56,171 nucleotides of DNA from CAYLQA01 sp964385695 (GCA_964385695.1 CAYLQA010000022.1:1-56171); one strand, 5' to 3'; positions 34,115 through 42,650 are shown, counted from the stretch's first letter. The notes: generated by a model not told the origin, from the sequence alone. A program made the numbers and translations.

Positions 34115-34690
34115 CTATCTGCGGTTATTTCTCTTCTTGCGCTGCTGACGCTTGATATAATCCCGGCGCTGGGCAGGAGTACTGTTCTGCCTCTTTTGGC
34201 GCAATTGCTGACGCTGTTTCAGGGAGCGATCCTGCCGGTTCTTTCTTTTTTGCCTGAGCTCTTTTTTCTGCTCAGGGGTCATATTCTGCCAGCGCTTTTT
34301 AAACTGCTGCTTTCTTTCCTGGGGCAGATCCTTATACCACTGCCTGGTTTTACGCAGCTTTTGGCGCTGTTCCGGGGAAAGGTCTTTGTAGCGTTTGAAC
34401 CGCTCACGGACACGGGCCTTTTGCGCGGGATCCATGGCCTTCCAGCGCTGCATCTTTTGCCGCGCCCCTTTTCTCTCATCCGGGCTCATCTTCAGCCAGC
34501 GTGAAGCACCGCGTTGCAGTTGCTGTTGTTTGGCAGGCGTGAGGCTACCCCAACGATCTTGATATTTTTTTAAAACCCGTTGTTCTTGCTGCCCCAAGTC
34601 ATTCCAGCCCAGGCCTGATTCATCTGCTGCCCAGGCAAGACCGGGCAGAGCAAAGAACAGAGCCAGAACAAGCAGAATATTTCGTAGCAT
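34115..34690 (-). CDS. DUF3106-type secreted basic protein
   Basis: After a signal peptide (MLRNILLVLALFFALPGLAWAA) the 191-residue protein is a highly basic helical array of repeated W-x-x-(L/M)-(S/T/D)-P-(E/A)-(Q/E) units, e.g. RWLKMSPDERKG, RWKAMDPAQKAR, RYKDLSPEQRQK and RWQNMTPEQKKE. This pattern is that of DUF3106, whose function is unknown. The ATG at 34690 lies just after the stop of the preceding small gene; an ATG at 34702 overlapping it is also possible. It is the last gene of the ECF sigma operon. Confidence 0.8.
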   Translation of the reverse strand: MLRNILLVLALFFALPGLAWAADESGLGWNDLGQQEQRVLKKYQDRWGSLTPAKQQQLQRGASRWLKMSPDERKGARQKMQRWKAMDPAQKARVRERFKRYKDLSPEQRQKLRKTRQWYKDLPQERKQQFKKRWQNMTPEQKKELRQKRKNRQDRSLKQRQQLRQKRQNSTPAQRRDYIKRQQRKKRNNRR

Positions 34691-34691
34691 T

Positions 34692-34916
34692 CTAATTTCC
34701 ATCGCTGCCATTACCCTCCTCATGGGGGATCTCCATTGCCTCAACTTCCAGAGGATCGATCCATTCACCGCTCCCTGTCTCCCACTCACCCAAGAATTCT
34801 ATGAGATCCATATCCGGCATGGCATCATCCTCTTGCCCCCAAGCTACCGAGCCCAAACAAGACAAGGCACCCAGGACAAACAATATCTTAAAACTAACCG
34901 GCACTATTTTCTTCAT
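34692..34916 (-). CDS. Small secreted acidic protein in the ECF sigma operon
   Basis: The 74-residue product has a signal peptide (MKKIVPVSFKILFVLGALSC...AWG) and a short acidic mature part (MPDMDLIEFLGEWETGSGEW followed by IDPLEVE). I do not recognise a named family. The gene overlaps the anti-sigma gene by 23 nt, and DUF3106 follows within 1 nt, so it belongs to the same operon. The upstream 20 codons of the frame are not needed and would lie in the anti-sigma gene. Confidence 0.7.
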   Translation of the reverse strand: MKKIVPVSFKILFVLGALSCLGSVAWGQEDDAMPDMDLIEFLGEWETGSGEWIDPLEVEAMEIPHEEGNGSDGN

Positions 34917-35256
34917 CTGCCAGCCATTCGTAAAATTCCAACTCTGCAAAAAATTCCGCATCCTCATTGCTGGCAAGAATCTCCAGATCCTCTATGGGCA
35001 GAGGCGCAAGGGGCTGCGGTTTATCAAACATGGTAAAAGTGATCAAAACAATGAGGGCGGCCATGAGCATTGCCCCGGCAGGCATGCGCAGCCAGTGCCA
35101 ATCCCAAACCCGCTCCTTGGGACCGGTGGCATCAAGGGCAGAGCGGCGCATCATGCGTAGCTTATTCAAGGTATCGCGATCAAGAGCGTCAACACTCTCA
35201 TCCAATGCCTTTTTGGCATGCTCCTCGAATTTTTTATCTGTCTGTTCGTCTTTCAT
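34894..35256 (-). CDS. Putative anti-sigma factor, DUF3619-like, single membrane segment
   Basis: This 120-residue protein has a charged N-terminal half (KKFEEHAKKALDESVDALD), one membrane segment (AGAMLMAALIVLITFTMF) and an acidic C-terminus (LPIEDLEILASNEDAEFF then EFYEWL). Size, topology and position right after an ECF sigma gene suggest an anti-sigma factor; DUF3619 is the closest pattern I recall. The ATG at 35256 overlaps the sigma-gene stop as ATGA, so the two are translationally coupled. Confidence 0.7.
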   Translation of the reverse strand: MKDEQTDKKFEEHAKKALDESVDALDRDTLNKLRMMRRSALDATGPKERVWDWHWLRMPAGAMLMAALIVLITFTMFDKPQPLAPLPIEDLEILASNEDAEFFAELEFYEWLADEENSAG

Positions 35257-35786
35257 GGCCACAGCCCATCCAGCTTTTTTTGTAATCTCTGCACTGCCCG
35301 GGAGTACTGGGTCTTTACACTTCCTTCGGAGCACCCCATGGCTAAGGCTGTCTCCTTTACATTCATACCCTGCCAGGCCCGTAACAAAAATGTCTGCTGT
35401 TGGCGTAGCGGCAAGTCGGCAAGGGCGTCTTCCAGCAAAGCAAAGGTCTTTTTGCCGCTCACCAACTCCGCCGGGTTTCTCTCCACAGGGTCGGCGTACT
35501 CGGCAACGGGATCATTATCGTCACTGGAAAACCAGGAACGAAAGCGATTTCGTATGGATTGCCGCCGGTACCAATCGCGAATCCTGCTCTGCAATATCTT
35601 ATAAAAAAGCGGCCTCAACTGAGCAAGGGGTTTGTCCCCATAACGCTTGACCAATCCGAACATGGCGTCCTGCACAATATCCAGAGCATCCTCGCGACTG
35701 GAGGTGGCGACCATGGCCATGCGAAAGGCCTGGCGCTCGACAGAGGCGAGGAAGTCATCCAGTGAATTGGCAGCAATCTGCGTCAT
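35253..35786 (-). CDS. ECF-family RNA polymerase sigma factor
   Basis: The 177-residue protein has region 2 (EDALDIVQDAMFGLVKRY..PLFYKILQSRIRDWYRR) and region 4 (LPLRQQQTFLLRAWQGMNVKETALAMGCSEGSVKTQYSRA). Region 3 is absent, as in ECF factors. It would direct transcription of an envelope-related regulon, probably including its own operon (anti-sigma, small secreted protein, DUF3106). CGGGGAG lies upstream of the ATG. Confidence 0.9.
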   Translation of the reverse strand: MTQIAANSLDDFLASVERQAFRMAMVATSSREDALDIVQDAMFGLVKRYGDKPLAQLRPLFYKILQSRIRDWYRRQSIRNRFRSWFSSDDNDPVAEYADPVERNPAELVSGKKTFALLEDALADLPLRQQQTFLLRAWQGMNVKETALAMGCSEGSVKTQYSRAVQRLQKKLDGLWP

Positions 35787-35878
35787 GCCTTTACTGAAAC
35801 TCCCCGTTGCAAATAGCGCAGACTTCGGGCAGCGGAGAATACGTTTCGCTTTGCATGTTCACGAAAAGCCAAAAGTCC

Positions 35879-35960
35879 CCCTCTCCCTCCAGGGGAGAGG
35901 GCTGGGGTGAGGGTATAAGTCGAGCCCCCTCCCCTTGATCCCCTCCCACCAGGGGAGGGG
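35879..35960. repeat. Two GC-rich inverted repeats (CCCTCTCCC / GGGAGAGGG type)
   Basis: CCCTCTCCC (35879-35887) pairs with GGGAGAGGG (35893-35901), and CCCCTCCC (35940-35947) pairs with GGGAGGGG (35953-35960). Similar hairpins with GGCTGGGGTGAGGG are widespread between bacterial genes and presumably are dispersed elements. They lie between the 11-residue-repeat gene and the ECF sigma gene and may terminate or insulate transcription. Confidence 0.8.
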
Positions 35961-35993
35961 AAAGAAGACTTTCAGACAATTTGTTCAACTTTA

Positions 35994-36524
35994 TCACCTT
36001 GCTCTCTTCTGCGCTCTCTGACCGCGTCTGTCCGCTCTGCGCTCAGCCCTGTCGCCGCGGCGATCCATGCGCTTTTCCATACGGTCGCCCTTACGGTCCA
36101 TTCTGTTGTCCATGCGCTCACCCCGGCGGTCCATCTTACGATCGAGCCGGTCGCCTTTGCGATCCATACGGCGGTCGATGCGATCCCCTTTACGGTCCAG
36201 GCGGTTGGCCAGCTTATCCCGGCCATTTTCACTTGCCCTATCCGATCTGCGGTCCAGACGATTATTGATGCGATCGCCCTTGGCATCAAGCCTTCGCTCA
36301 GCCCTATCGCCTCGCCTGTCCAGCCGGTTCTCGGCTCGATCACCGCGACGATCCCAGCGCTGGTCCATTCTCTCGCCCCGGTTGTCCATACGGCGGTCAA
36401 TACGATCACCACGGCGCTCATAACGGTTGGAAACACCCTCGCCGGTTTCATCTTCACTGGCCAAAACAGGACCACTCATCAACAGGGCAAACAGGCTTCC
36501 AATAACAATAGCAGTTTTTTGCAT
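35994..36524 (-). CDS. Secreted protein built of twelve 11-residue charged repeats
   Basis: The 176-residue protein has a signal peptide (MQKTAIVIGSLFALLMSGPVLA) and then twelve tandem 11-residue units of the form R-(R/K)-G-(D/E)-R-x-(D/E)-x-R-(M/L)-D, e.g. RRGDRIDRRMD, RRGDRAERRLD and RKGDRLDRKMD; the sixth is interrupted by eight extra residues. Eleven-residue periodicity suits a long right-handed coiled coil. The repeat is rich in Arg/Asp/Glu, so it may bind anions, metals or envelope polymers; no function is known to me. It lies upstream of the ECF sigma operon on the same strand. Confidence 0.8.
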   Translation of the reverse strand: MQKTAIVIGSLFALLMSGPVLASEDETGEGVSNRYERRGDRIDRRMDNRGERMDQRWDRRGDRAENRLDRRGDRAERRLDAKGDRINNRLDRRSDRASENGRDKLANRLDRKGDRIDRRMDRKGDRLDRKMDRRGERMDNRMDRKGDRMEKRMDRRGDRAERRADRRGQRAQKRAR

Positions 36525-36643
36525 GACTTTCCTCCTTAGGATTTTTATGCGTTGTTACTGGTCCAAACGCACAAGGAGGAGATCGGTTGACAAGTTTTTT
36601 TATTTTTTTGAAAATCCTCTGAGGTTCAGAGGACAAAAAAACG

Positions 36644-36706
36644 GTAGGAGCCATTTTAATGGCGATAGACAGACCCGTATTTTTTCGCCATTAAAATGGC
36701 TCCTAC
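36644..36706. repeat. REP hairpin 4
   Basis: GTAGGAGCCATTTTAATGGCGA / TTCGCCATTAAAATGGCTCCTAC with a short spacer ending TTTTTTCGCC; arms are identical to REP2 and REP5. It lies in the gap between flgE and the 11-residue-repeat gene. Confidence 0.92.
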
Positions 36707-36759
36707 AAAAGGTGCTTATTCCGGGTTGGGGAATGCGACAAGCTAGTCGCCAGCAGGTA

Positions 36760-36792
36760 ACCGGCTGCTCGGAGGGGAGCCGAGCAGCCGGT
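36760..36792 (-). terminator. Strong hairpin downstream of flgE
   Basis: ACCGGCTGCTCGG (36760-36772) and CCGAGCAGCCGGT (36780-36792) form a perfect 13-bp stem with a 7-nt loop, 31 bp after the flgE stop codon. There is no long T-run after it on the minus strand, so it may be a transcript-stabilising or weak termination structure at the end of the flagellar operon. Confidence 0.65.
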
Positions 36793-36823
36793 CAGGTTGG
36801 GGTGTGGATGCAGGATGAAACTA

Positions 36824-39691
36824 CTAACGCTTGATGTTGATCAAGTCGGCCAGCATCTCATCCGTGGTGGTAATAATTTTGGAGTTGGCCTGGAATCCGC
36901 GCTGGGTGGTGATGAGTTTTACAAACTCGGTACCCAGATCCACGTTTGATTGCTCAAGGGAGTTGGGCGCGATGGAACCCAAGCCGTTGGTACCCGGGGC
37001 ACCGGTTACCGGCGCGCCGGACTGGGTGGTCTCGCGGAAGACGTTACCGCCCTCTTTGTTCAACCCGGCCAGGTTGTTAAAACCGGCCAAGGAGACCTGG
37101 GCCTTCTCGATAACCTGGCCGTTTGAGTAGTTACCAGTGATAACACCGTCGGTATCTACGGAGACAGACTGCAGGAAACCTGCGGCAAAGCCGTTCTGAT
37201 CCTGGAAGATGGTGGTGGAGCTGTTTGCATACTGGGTGGTGGTCAACGCCTCGGTGGTGAAATCGATACTCACCACATCACCGTTACGGCTGCCGTCCTC
37301 GCCGGATGTATCCGGAGGAAGGACAGAGAAAGGTACGCCGGTTCCACCCCAAGGTGTGGATGTACCACTATAAACAATGGTAGTCATCGCAAGGCTACTG
37401 GTATAACCACCCGTGGCAATTTCATCAGCAGTACGATCGGTGAGAACCAGTCTACCGGCACCATCAATGCTTGCTTCCGCATTGAACTCGCTTTCCAGCC
37501 AGGTCAAGAAATCCTGCACCGTACCGGTTGCAGCGGTCAGCGGGGCACCAAAGGTATTTGCCGTGGTGGTGCCTGATGCTGCAACGGTAAACTGCTGGGC
37601 TGTTACAGCAGTACCATCACCACGAGTACCGGTGACGGTGATGGTGTCACCTAAAGCTATTGCAGTGGATCCTGCTCCCGACTCAAATACATTGAGCCAG
37701 TCTGTGTTTGCTGTGATAACAGGTTCGGTTCCTGCCGCCGTATTTACACCCCTCAACGGGGAGAAAACCTGTCGTTTTGAGGTAGTAATGTCCACTAGGG
37801 TGGAAGTCACAGTACCATCGGCAAATACCGAGTTATTGGGCCCCATGGGAACAGCACCACCACCACTTACAGTATCAACATCGGTAACAGCCAAAACACT
37901 GGGGTTAGTACCTGTGTTGTCTATCAGTCGAATACGCCCGTCGCCTCCCAAAGTCGCCGTAACTGCCCCGGCAGTACCACCATTAAACTGACCTTCCAAC
38001 CACGTTAGAAATTGCTGACCGGTATTGGCAGCTACGGTAAAAACAGAAGGGCCGACAGCACCACCAGCTACATCAACACCTGTAAAGGTCCAGGTATCAG
38101 CTGCACCAATAAGATTACCGGTCGCATCCCATTTACCAGCAAGAGCCAATGTTTCATCGGACAGGGCCGTGCCCACAGCATCACTGGCAAAGAAAATTGC
38201 CGCCGTACCAGAAATCTCAACAGGGGTATCCACTGTGGCGGATCCGCCAAATGGAGAGGAATTATTGACCGAGGTGGTATTAAAGGCAGTAACATACATA
38301 CCGGAGTCGCCGCCGGTTTTGTCGGTCATCACCAAGCGACCGGAGGCATCAATAGTTGCGGAACAGCCAAAGGTGGTATCAAGTGCATCGAGGAGCTTTT
38401 GCACCTTGTCGCCACTGTTGACGGTATAACTTGAAGAGACTGCCGTCCCGTCATTATCAAAGCCACTGAAATAAAAGACATCGCCATCGCTCATCTGCAG
38501 CCCAGCGCTGTCAAAGACACTGCTCCACAGGGTTTCTTTGGTAATGCTGTTGGTTCCGCCAGCGCTGGTAAATGCACCTGACTGGGAGACCAAAATTTGC
38601 GAGATACTGGTTGATTGGCCGCTGTATTTTGCTCCCATGTTCAACTTGACCTGCTGATTTGTAGCAGCGCCGGTGAAGTTGGACTCAAAGGTGTAATATT
38701 GATCCGTGTTGCTCAAAACAATGCGATTTGTATTCAGAGACGGATCTACCTCGCCATCGGGCGGCACATTATAGGCCCAGATGTTATCAATGGCACCGGA
38801 GGTGGAGAAATCAACCACGCCATAAAGCAGAGCACCTGCACCCTTATGGTTGTTATAATTAAACCTCGTGTCCGGGGCGTAGATGGTTATTTCATCGTTG
38901 GAACCGTCAAGGCTGCCTGAGGCATCAAGTCCATCAGAGAGAACCCGCTGGTCTTCCTGGGGCTCGCAGGTGACGAGGAATTCCCACTGGTTATCCTTGG
39001 TTGTACGATCAAAATAAATGGAGATATCATGGCTCGCACCCTTGGAGTCGAAAATCTTGATTGCTGTGGTGTACTCGTATGCGGCCGAGGCAATGGGGTC
39101 TGTGGGTACGGCTGCCGCGGCATTACGGCCATCCCAGGCATCATAAAGCCGGGACTCGGTAGCCTCGTTTGCTTTGCGGGAATCAACGTTGGCAATAACC
39201 TGTACGCTGGTGGTTTCAACCGGCGGGGTGGATTTACCGAGGTTGATATCACCAATGGTACCGGTAATATCACCGGTGGTCTCATCAATGGTCCAACCCT
39301 GGACAAAGCTGCCTGAGGGATTTACCAAAAATCCCTCTTTGTTAAAGCGGAACTCACCGGAGCGGGTGTACATATCCGCAGAGGCGCTCTCTGGCGAGCG
39401 GAGCATGAAAAAGCCCTGGCCACCAATGGCCAGATCGGTTGCCGTTGAGGTGGACTCAAAAGAACCCTGGGCAAAGAGCCCGTCGATGGTGGCAAGGGTA
39501 ACACCACGGCCTACCTGGGCCGAGCCCGCCGCTGTGGCCACGGACTGGGAAAGAACATCCTGAAAGGTGGCCCGGCTGGATTTAAAGGCGATGGTGTTAA
39601 CGTTAGAGACGTTATCACCCAGAACGGACATGGCGCTGCCCATTGTGTTAAGACCACTGATACTTGCATAAAGTGAGTTAGAAAGACCCAT
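36824..39691 (-). CDS. flgE: Flagellar hook protein FlgE, very long variant
   Basis: FlgE polymerises into the hook joining rod and filament. Conserved ends are present: MGLSNSLYASISGLNTMG..LGDNVSNVNTIAFKSSRATF, and a C-terminus with LGTEFVKLITTQRGFQANSKIITTTDEML for coiled-coil packing. At 955 residues it is more than twice the usual ~400. The extra length is a central surface region with three diverged modules (roughly residues 385-475, 513-600 and 660-769), each ending in a pattern like FLTWLE..F..(A)..ID..GRLVLTD. A strong AGGAGGTAGGTT precedes the ATG. Confidence 0.93.
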   Translation of the reverse strand: MGLSNSLYASISGLNTMGSAMSVLGDNVSNVNTIAFKSSRATFQDVLSQSVATAAGSAQVGRGVTLATIDGLFAQGSFESTSTATDLAIGGQGFFMLRSPESASADMYTRSGEFRFNKEGFLVNPSGSFVQGWTIDETTGDITGTIGDINLGKSTPPVETTSVQVIANVDSRKANEATESRLYDAWDGRNAAAAVPTDPIASAAYEYTTAIKIFDSKGASHDISIYFDRTTKDNQWEFLVTCEPQEDQRVLSDGLDASGSLDGSNDEITIYAPDTRFNYNNHKGAGALLYGVVDFSTSGAIDNIWAYNVPPDGEVDPSLNTNRIVLSNTDQYYTFESNFTGAATNQQVKLNMGAKYSGQSTSISQILVSQSGAFTSAGGTNSITKETLWSSVFDSAGLQMSDGDVFYFSGFDNDGTAVSSSYTVNSGDKVQKLLDALDTTFGCSATIDASGRLVMTDKTGGDSGMYVTAFNTTSVNNSSPFGGSATVDTPVEISGTAAIFFASDAVGTALSDETLALAGKWDATGNLIGAADTWTFTGVDVAGGAVGPSVFTVAANTGQQFLTWLEGQFNGGTAGAVTATLGGDGRIRLIDNTGTNPSVLAVTDVDTVSGGGAVPMGPNNSVFADGTVTSTLVDITTSKRQVFSPLRGVNTAAGTEPVITANTDWLNVFESGAGSTAIALGDTITVTGTRGDGTAVTAQQFTVAASGTTTANTFGAPLTAATGTVQDFLTWLESEFNAEASIDGAGRLVLTDRTADEIATGGYTSSLAMTTIVYSGTSTPWGGTGVPFSVLPPDTSGEDGSRNGDVVSIDFTTEALTTTQYANSSTTIFQDQNGFAAGFLQSVSVDTDGVITGNYSNGQVIEKAQVSLAGFNNLAGLNKEGGNVFRETTQSGAPVTGAPGTNGLGSIAPNSLEQSNVDLGTEFVKLITTQRGFQANSKIITTTDEMLADLINIKR

Positions 39692-39730
39692 AACCTACCT
39701 CCTGATTCGTTGCATCCATTGTTTCCCCTA

Positions 39731-40405
39731 TCAGTTAACAGAAAGAATATCGCTAACGTTCATTTGTATATATTTATCCACACTCACGGTTGCTGTACCG
39801 GAGTCGAACTCTAATCCTGTAACTTTACCGGTGGTACGGTATTCAACTTCAACCTGCTGGCCAGCCGGGCTTAAGGCATCTACCCGATATGTGTAGGCAC
39901 CATCCGGCACCTTATCGCCATTGGGCATTGTGGCATCCCAGGCCAAATCATGGCTTCCTGCGGCTGCATAGCCAACATTGATGGTATCCGCCAATTTGCC
40001 GGCGGCATCGTAAATCTCGACCACGCAAAAATCAGCTGCGTCATACAAGGTGAATTGAGTAGGAGTGCTCACTCCACCCACAACCCCCATAGTATTGCCG
40101 AAGCCTTGCACGCCTTTGTCCATCAAGGTGAGAAGCTGCAGGTTGTTCTGCGAGGTCTGGAATTCCAGCAATTTTTCCATATTGTCGGCCATACCCATGG
40201 TGGCCTCCATGTTGGAGAACTGGGCCAACTGTGCCGCCACCTCGTAGTTGTTCATGGGCTCCATTGGGTCCTGGTATTGCATCTGGGCCAAAAAGAGCTT
40301 CATGAAATCTTGACGATCCAGGGTGGAACTGCCCACGGGAGCAAAAGGATCCGGGGCTTCGTAAGCGGGAAGCCCTGATGTAGCTGAGTCGATTGCGGTT
40401 GCCAT
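39731..40405 (-). CDS. flgD: Flagellar hook capping protein FlgD
   Basis: FlgD caps the growing hook. The 224-residue protein has the N-terminal motif LDRQDFMKLFLAQMQYQDPMEPM and NYEVAAQLAQFSNMEA, then the Ig-like/tudor hybrid domain (WDATMPNGDKVPDGAYTYRV) that is typical of FlgD. It lies between fliK and flgE. GAGGATAA precedes the ATG. Confidence 0.96.
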   Translation of the reverse strand: MATAIDSATSGLPAYEAPDPFAPVGSSTLDRQDFMKLFLAQMQYQDPMEPMNNYEVAAQLAQFSNMEATMGMADNMEKLLEFQTSQNNLQLLTLMDKGVQGFGNTMGVVGGVSTPTQFTLYDAADFCVVEIYDAAGKLADTINVGYAAAGSHDLAWDATMPNGDKVPDGAYTYRVDALSPAGQQVEVEYRTTGKVTGLEFDSGTATVSVDKYIQMNVSDILSVN

Positions 40406-40422
40406 TATGTTATCCTCGTTCT

Positions 40423-42234
40423 CTAGGCAAATAAGTCTACGCCGTCTTCACTCACCTGATTGCGCGATGCATGGTGATAGAAGACGTCTTCCGGCAGATC
40501 TGCCAGACTCTCTTTGCGGGCCGCAGACAAATCCTGCCAGGCCTTGGTAAATTCCTGCCAACTCTCGCGGCCGTCATCCTGCTGATCTACGGAGACCATG
40601 CACTCCTCAAGGGAGAACCCCTGGCGCTCAAGGTTGTCGCGGAACTCATTCATGTTGTTTTCCATGATCTCTTTGACCTTGGAATTTTCCATGGCAAAGT
40701 TCACGGCCACATTTTCTTCGCGAACCAGCAGCTCAACCCGAACCTCACCAAGCTCTTTGGGATAGAGCTTCATGATCAGATGGTGTTCCTGGTTCTGCAG
40801 GCCGCGGATAACGCCTACGGTGAGGCGCTCAAAGGTCTGCTGCTGCAACTCAACGGGCATCCTGGGAGAAGGAACAAAATCCCTGGCCTCAACTTGAGGG
40901 GTCTGCTGGCTTGCGGATGATGATTCAGGAGCGGTTACCGCGGCAACTGCTTCGCCCTGAAATGTCGTAGTTGATTGATTTTCTGCGGTGATGGACTGGG
41001 CCAAATTCTGACCATGATCCGAAGCATCTTTGTCCGGGACATTGGCCTTGGAGAGAACCGCTCTTTTCACGTCCGTAGCAAGAGAGTCACTGTCCGTATC
41101 AATCAGGACCTCTTCAATCTGCTCGTCGGTCAACTCCTCAGGAAGCTCATCACCCAGTTTTAGCTTGGTCTGGCCATCACCCTTTTGGATCTGCACCTTA
41201 GCCATATCCACGCTTTCCATGAGATTTTCATAGATGGAGGCAACTGTTTCCTGAACAGCCGGAGACCAATCCATTTTCTGCTCGGCAAAACCTGCCTGCT
41301 TCAAAACATTTTCAAGGTCGGACAAAAAGGCGGGAAGGTCTGCCTGCAGTTGGCTGGATTTGACCTCTTGCACACCCTGGCTAAGCAGGTTTTTCAGCCT
41401 CTCCAGGCTCAGCTCAACAGGCTGGGCTTCCAAATCAGGATTCTGCCAGGTGGGAAAACGCTCAGGCAGCAAGGCCCGTTGCAAAGGTTCGGAGACCCCG
41501 GCCTTGTGCAAGAGGTCCTGTAACTGCTCGGACTCGACATCGCTTAAGGTGGTGGTCTTGTCGGCGGTGATATCTTTTAAGCCTTCAAGAAACTTGCCAA
41601 GATCCAGATTGTTATCGCCGGTAATAGAATGCTCACCCAGCTTTTGAATATCTTCAGGAGCAGCGCCAAGACGCTGGAGGAAGATTTCGAGCATGGGCAA
41701 TTCCGGCTCTGGAACGGTGACCGGCTTTTCATTTTCCAGCCCTTCAAAATGGCGGGCAAAGAAATCCAAAAAGTCGGGCAACTCCATGGAACCATCCTGG
41801 TTGTTCATCTTCTCAACAAGGGCGGACAATTGTGCCTCGCTCATGCCTGCGTCAGCAGCGATCTGTTGCAACAGTGCAACTTCGCTTACATCAACGGCCC
41901 AAGCACCAGGGGTATTTTCCGTATCCTGGGACGCATCTTTGATTTCATTGATAAATTGAGCCAAAAGCCCTGCGATGGAGGAGACATCATCCGGATCCAT
42001 CGTTTCGGTCTTCTGGGCAACGTCGTTTGATTTGTCGGCAGGAGTTTTATGCTCCGCAGCTCTTGGCCTCTGCTCTCCACCGAGGATGTCCTTGCCTTCA
42101 CGCCGTTTGGCTGCCATCTTCTTTTCCATGTAATCGGAAAAATTAGAAGCGTCCTTGCCTCTGGCTACTCCCTTGACCTCCACCGCGCTTGGTGCCGGTT
42201 TGGCGGGAATGATTGGATTCATGAATGCGTCCAC
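40423..42234 (-). CDS. fliK: Flagellar hook-length control protein FliK
   Basis: FliK measures hook length and switches export specificity. The C-terminal Flg_hook domain is clear (residues about 475-560: LKLYPKELGEVRVELLVREE-like, here LIMKLYPKELGEVRV, then FRDNLERQGFSLEECMVSVD). The N-terminal part is an unstructured, acidic and variable ruler. The start is taken as GTG at 42234, preceded by AAAGGAG; the frame is open to 42363, but that part crosses a sigma-54 promoter. The product is 603 residues. Confidence 0.88.
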   Translation of the reverse strand: MDAFMNPIIPAKPAPSAVEVKGVARGKDASNFSDYMEKKMAAKRREGKDILGGEQRPRAAEHKTPADKSNDVAQKTETMDPDDVSSIAGLLAQFINEIKDASQDTENTPGAWAVDVSEVALLQQIAADAGMSEAQLSALVEKMNNQDGSMELPDFLDFFARHFEGLENEKPVTVPEPELPMLEIFLQRLGAAPEDIQKLGEHSITGDNNLDLGKFLEGLKDITADKTTTLSDVESEQLQDLLHKAGVSEPLQRALLPERFPTWQNPDLEAQPVELSLERLKNLLSQGVQEVKSSQLQADLPAFLSDLENVLKQAGFAEQKMDWSPAVQETVASIYENLMESVDMAKVQIQKGDGQTKLKLGDELPEELTDEQIEEVLIDTDSDSLATDVKRAVLSKANVPDKDASDHGQNLAQSITAENQSTTTFQGEAVAAVTAPESSSASQQTPQVEARDFVPSPRMPVELQQQTFERLTVGVIRGLQNQEHHLIMKLYPKELGEVRVELLVREENVAVNFAMENSKVKEIMENNMNEFRDNLERQGFSLEECMVSVDQQDDGRESWQEFTKAWQDLSAARKESLADLPEDVFYHHASRNQVSEDGVDLFA

Positions 42235-42300
42235 GGGCTCTCCTTTGTTTGTTTTGTTCTTAGGTAGTGCATAGCCCAACACACTTGCTTCCCCTATAAA

Positions 42301-42316
42301 GCAATTGGTGTGCCAA
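42301..42316 (-). promoter_or_regulatory. Sigma-54 promoter upstream of fliK-flgD-flgE
   Basis: On the minus strand TTGGCACACCAATTGCTT matches the -24/-12 consensus: the GG at 42313-42314 and GC at 42301-42302 are exactly 10 bp apart. It lies about 65 bp before the GTG of fliK. The sigma-54 activators at 50086 and 54816 are the obvious candidates to act here. Confidence 0.85.
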
Positions 42317-42548
42317 CTCAAAAAAACGCAAAGAGACCACAAGAAACAAGTACGAAAAAACAAAGAGTTACATCAACACAAAAGGCAAAACAGGAACAGT
42401 TTTCCGCCGCGATTCCAGCCTGATTCTGGAAAAGAATTCCCTGCATTAAAGAATAAAATGGGAGGATGATTTTTATTGGGTAGGAAAGAATTTCCCCATC
42501 ATTTCCAAAGGAAGGTTTTTGATGCAAAAGTGAGGGGATAGGCAAAAG

Positions 42549-42608
42549 GTAGGAGCCATTTTAATGGCGATTGGCACGGTCTTTTTTCGCCATTAAAATG
42601 GCTCCTAC
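42549..42608. repeat. REP hairpin 5
   Basis: GTAGGAGCCATTTTAATGGCGA and TTCGCCATTAAAATGGCTCCTAC flank a short spacer. It lies in the 570-bp gap between fliK and motE, which also contains the sigma-54 promoter (42301-42316), a terminator (42614-42650) and hairpin element C. Confidence 0.92.
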
Positions 42609-42613
42609 AGTAA

Positions 42614-42650
42614 CAAAAAAATCCCCGTCGGCAGTTGCCAACGGGGATTG
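42614..42650 (-). terminator. Intrinsic terminator downstream of motE
   Basis: On the minus strand AATCCCCGT and ACGGGGATT pair around TGGCA..TGCCG, followed by seven T. It would end the flgB-to-motE transcript, after which the sigma-54 promoter at 42301 restarts transcription for fliK. Confidence 0.85.

Noticed and set aside
36067..36423. Arg/Ser-rich repetitive frame opposite the 11-residue-repeat gene
   Set aside because: The periodicity is that of the opposite gene; there is no signal peptide or ribosome-binding site, while the minus-strand frame has both.
42565..42590. TTGGCACGGTC in REP5 as a sigma-54 promoter
   Set aside because: The -12 GC is not present at the required 10-bp spacing.
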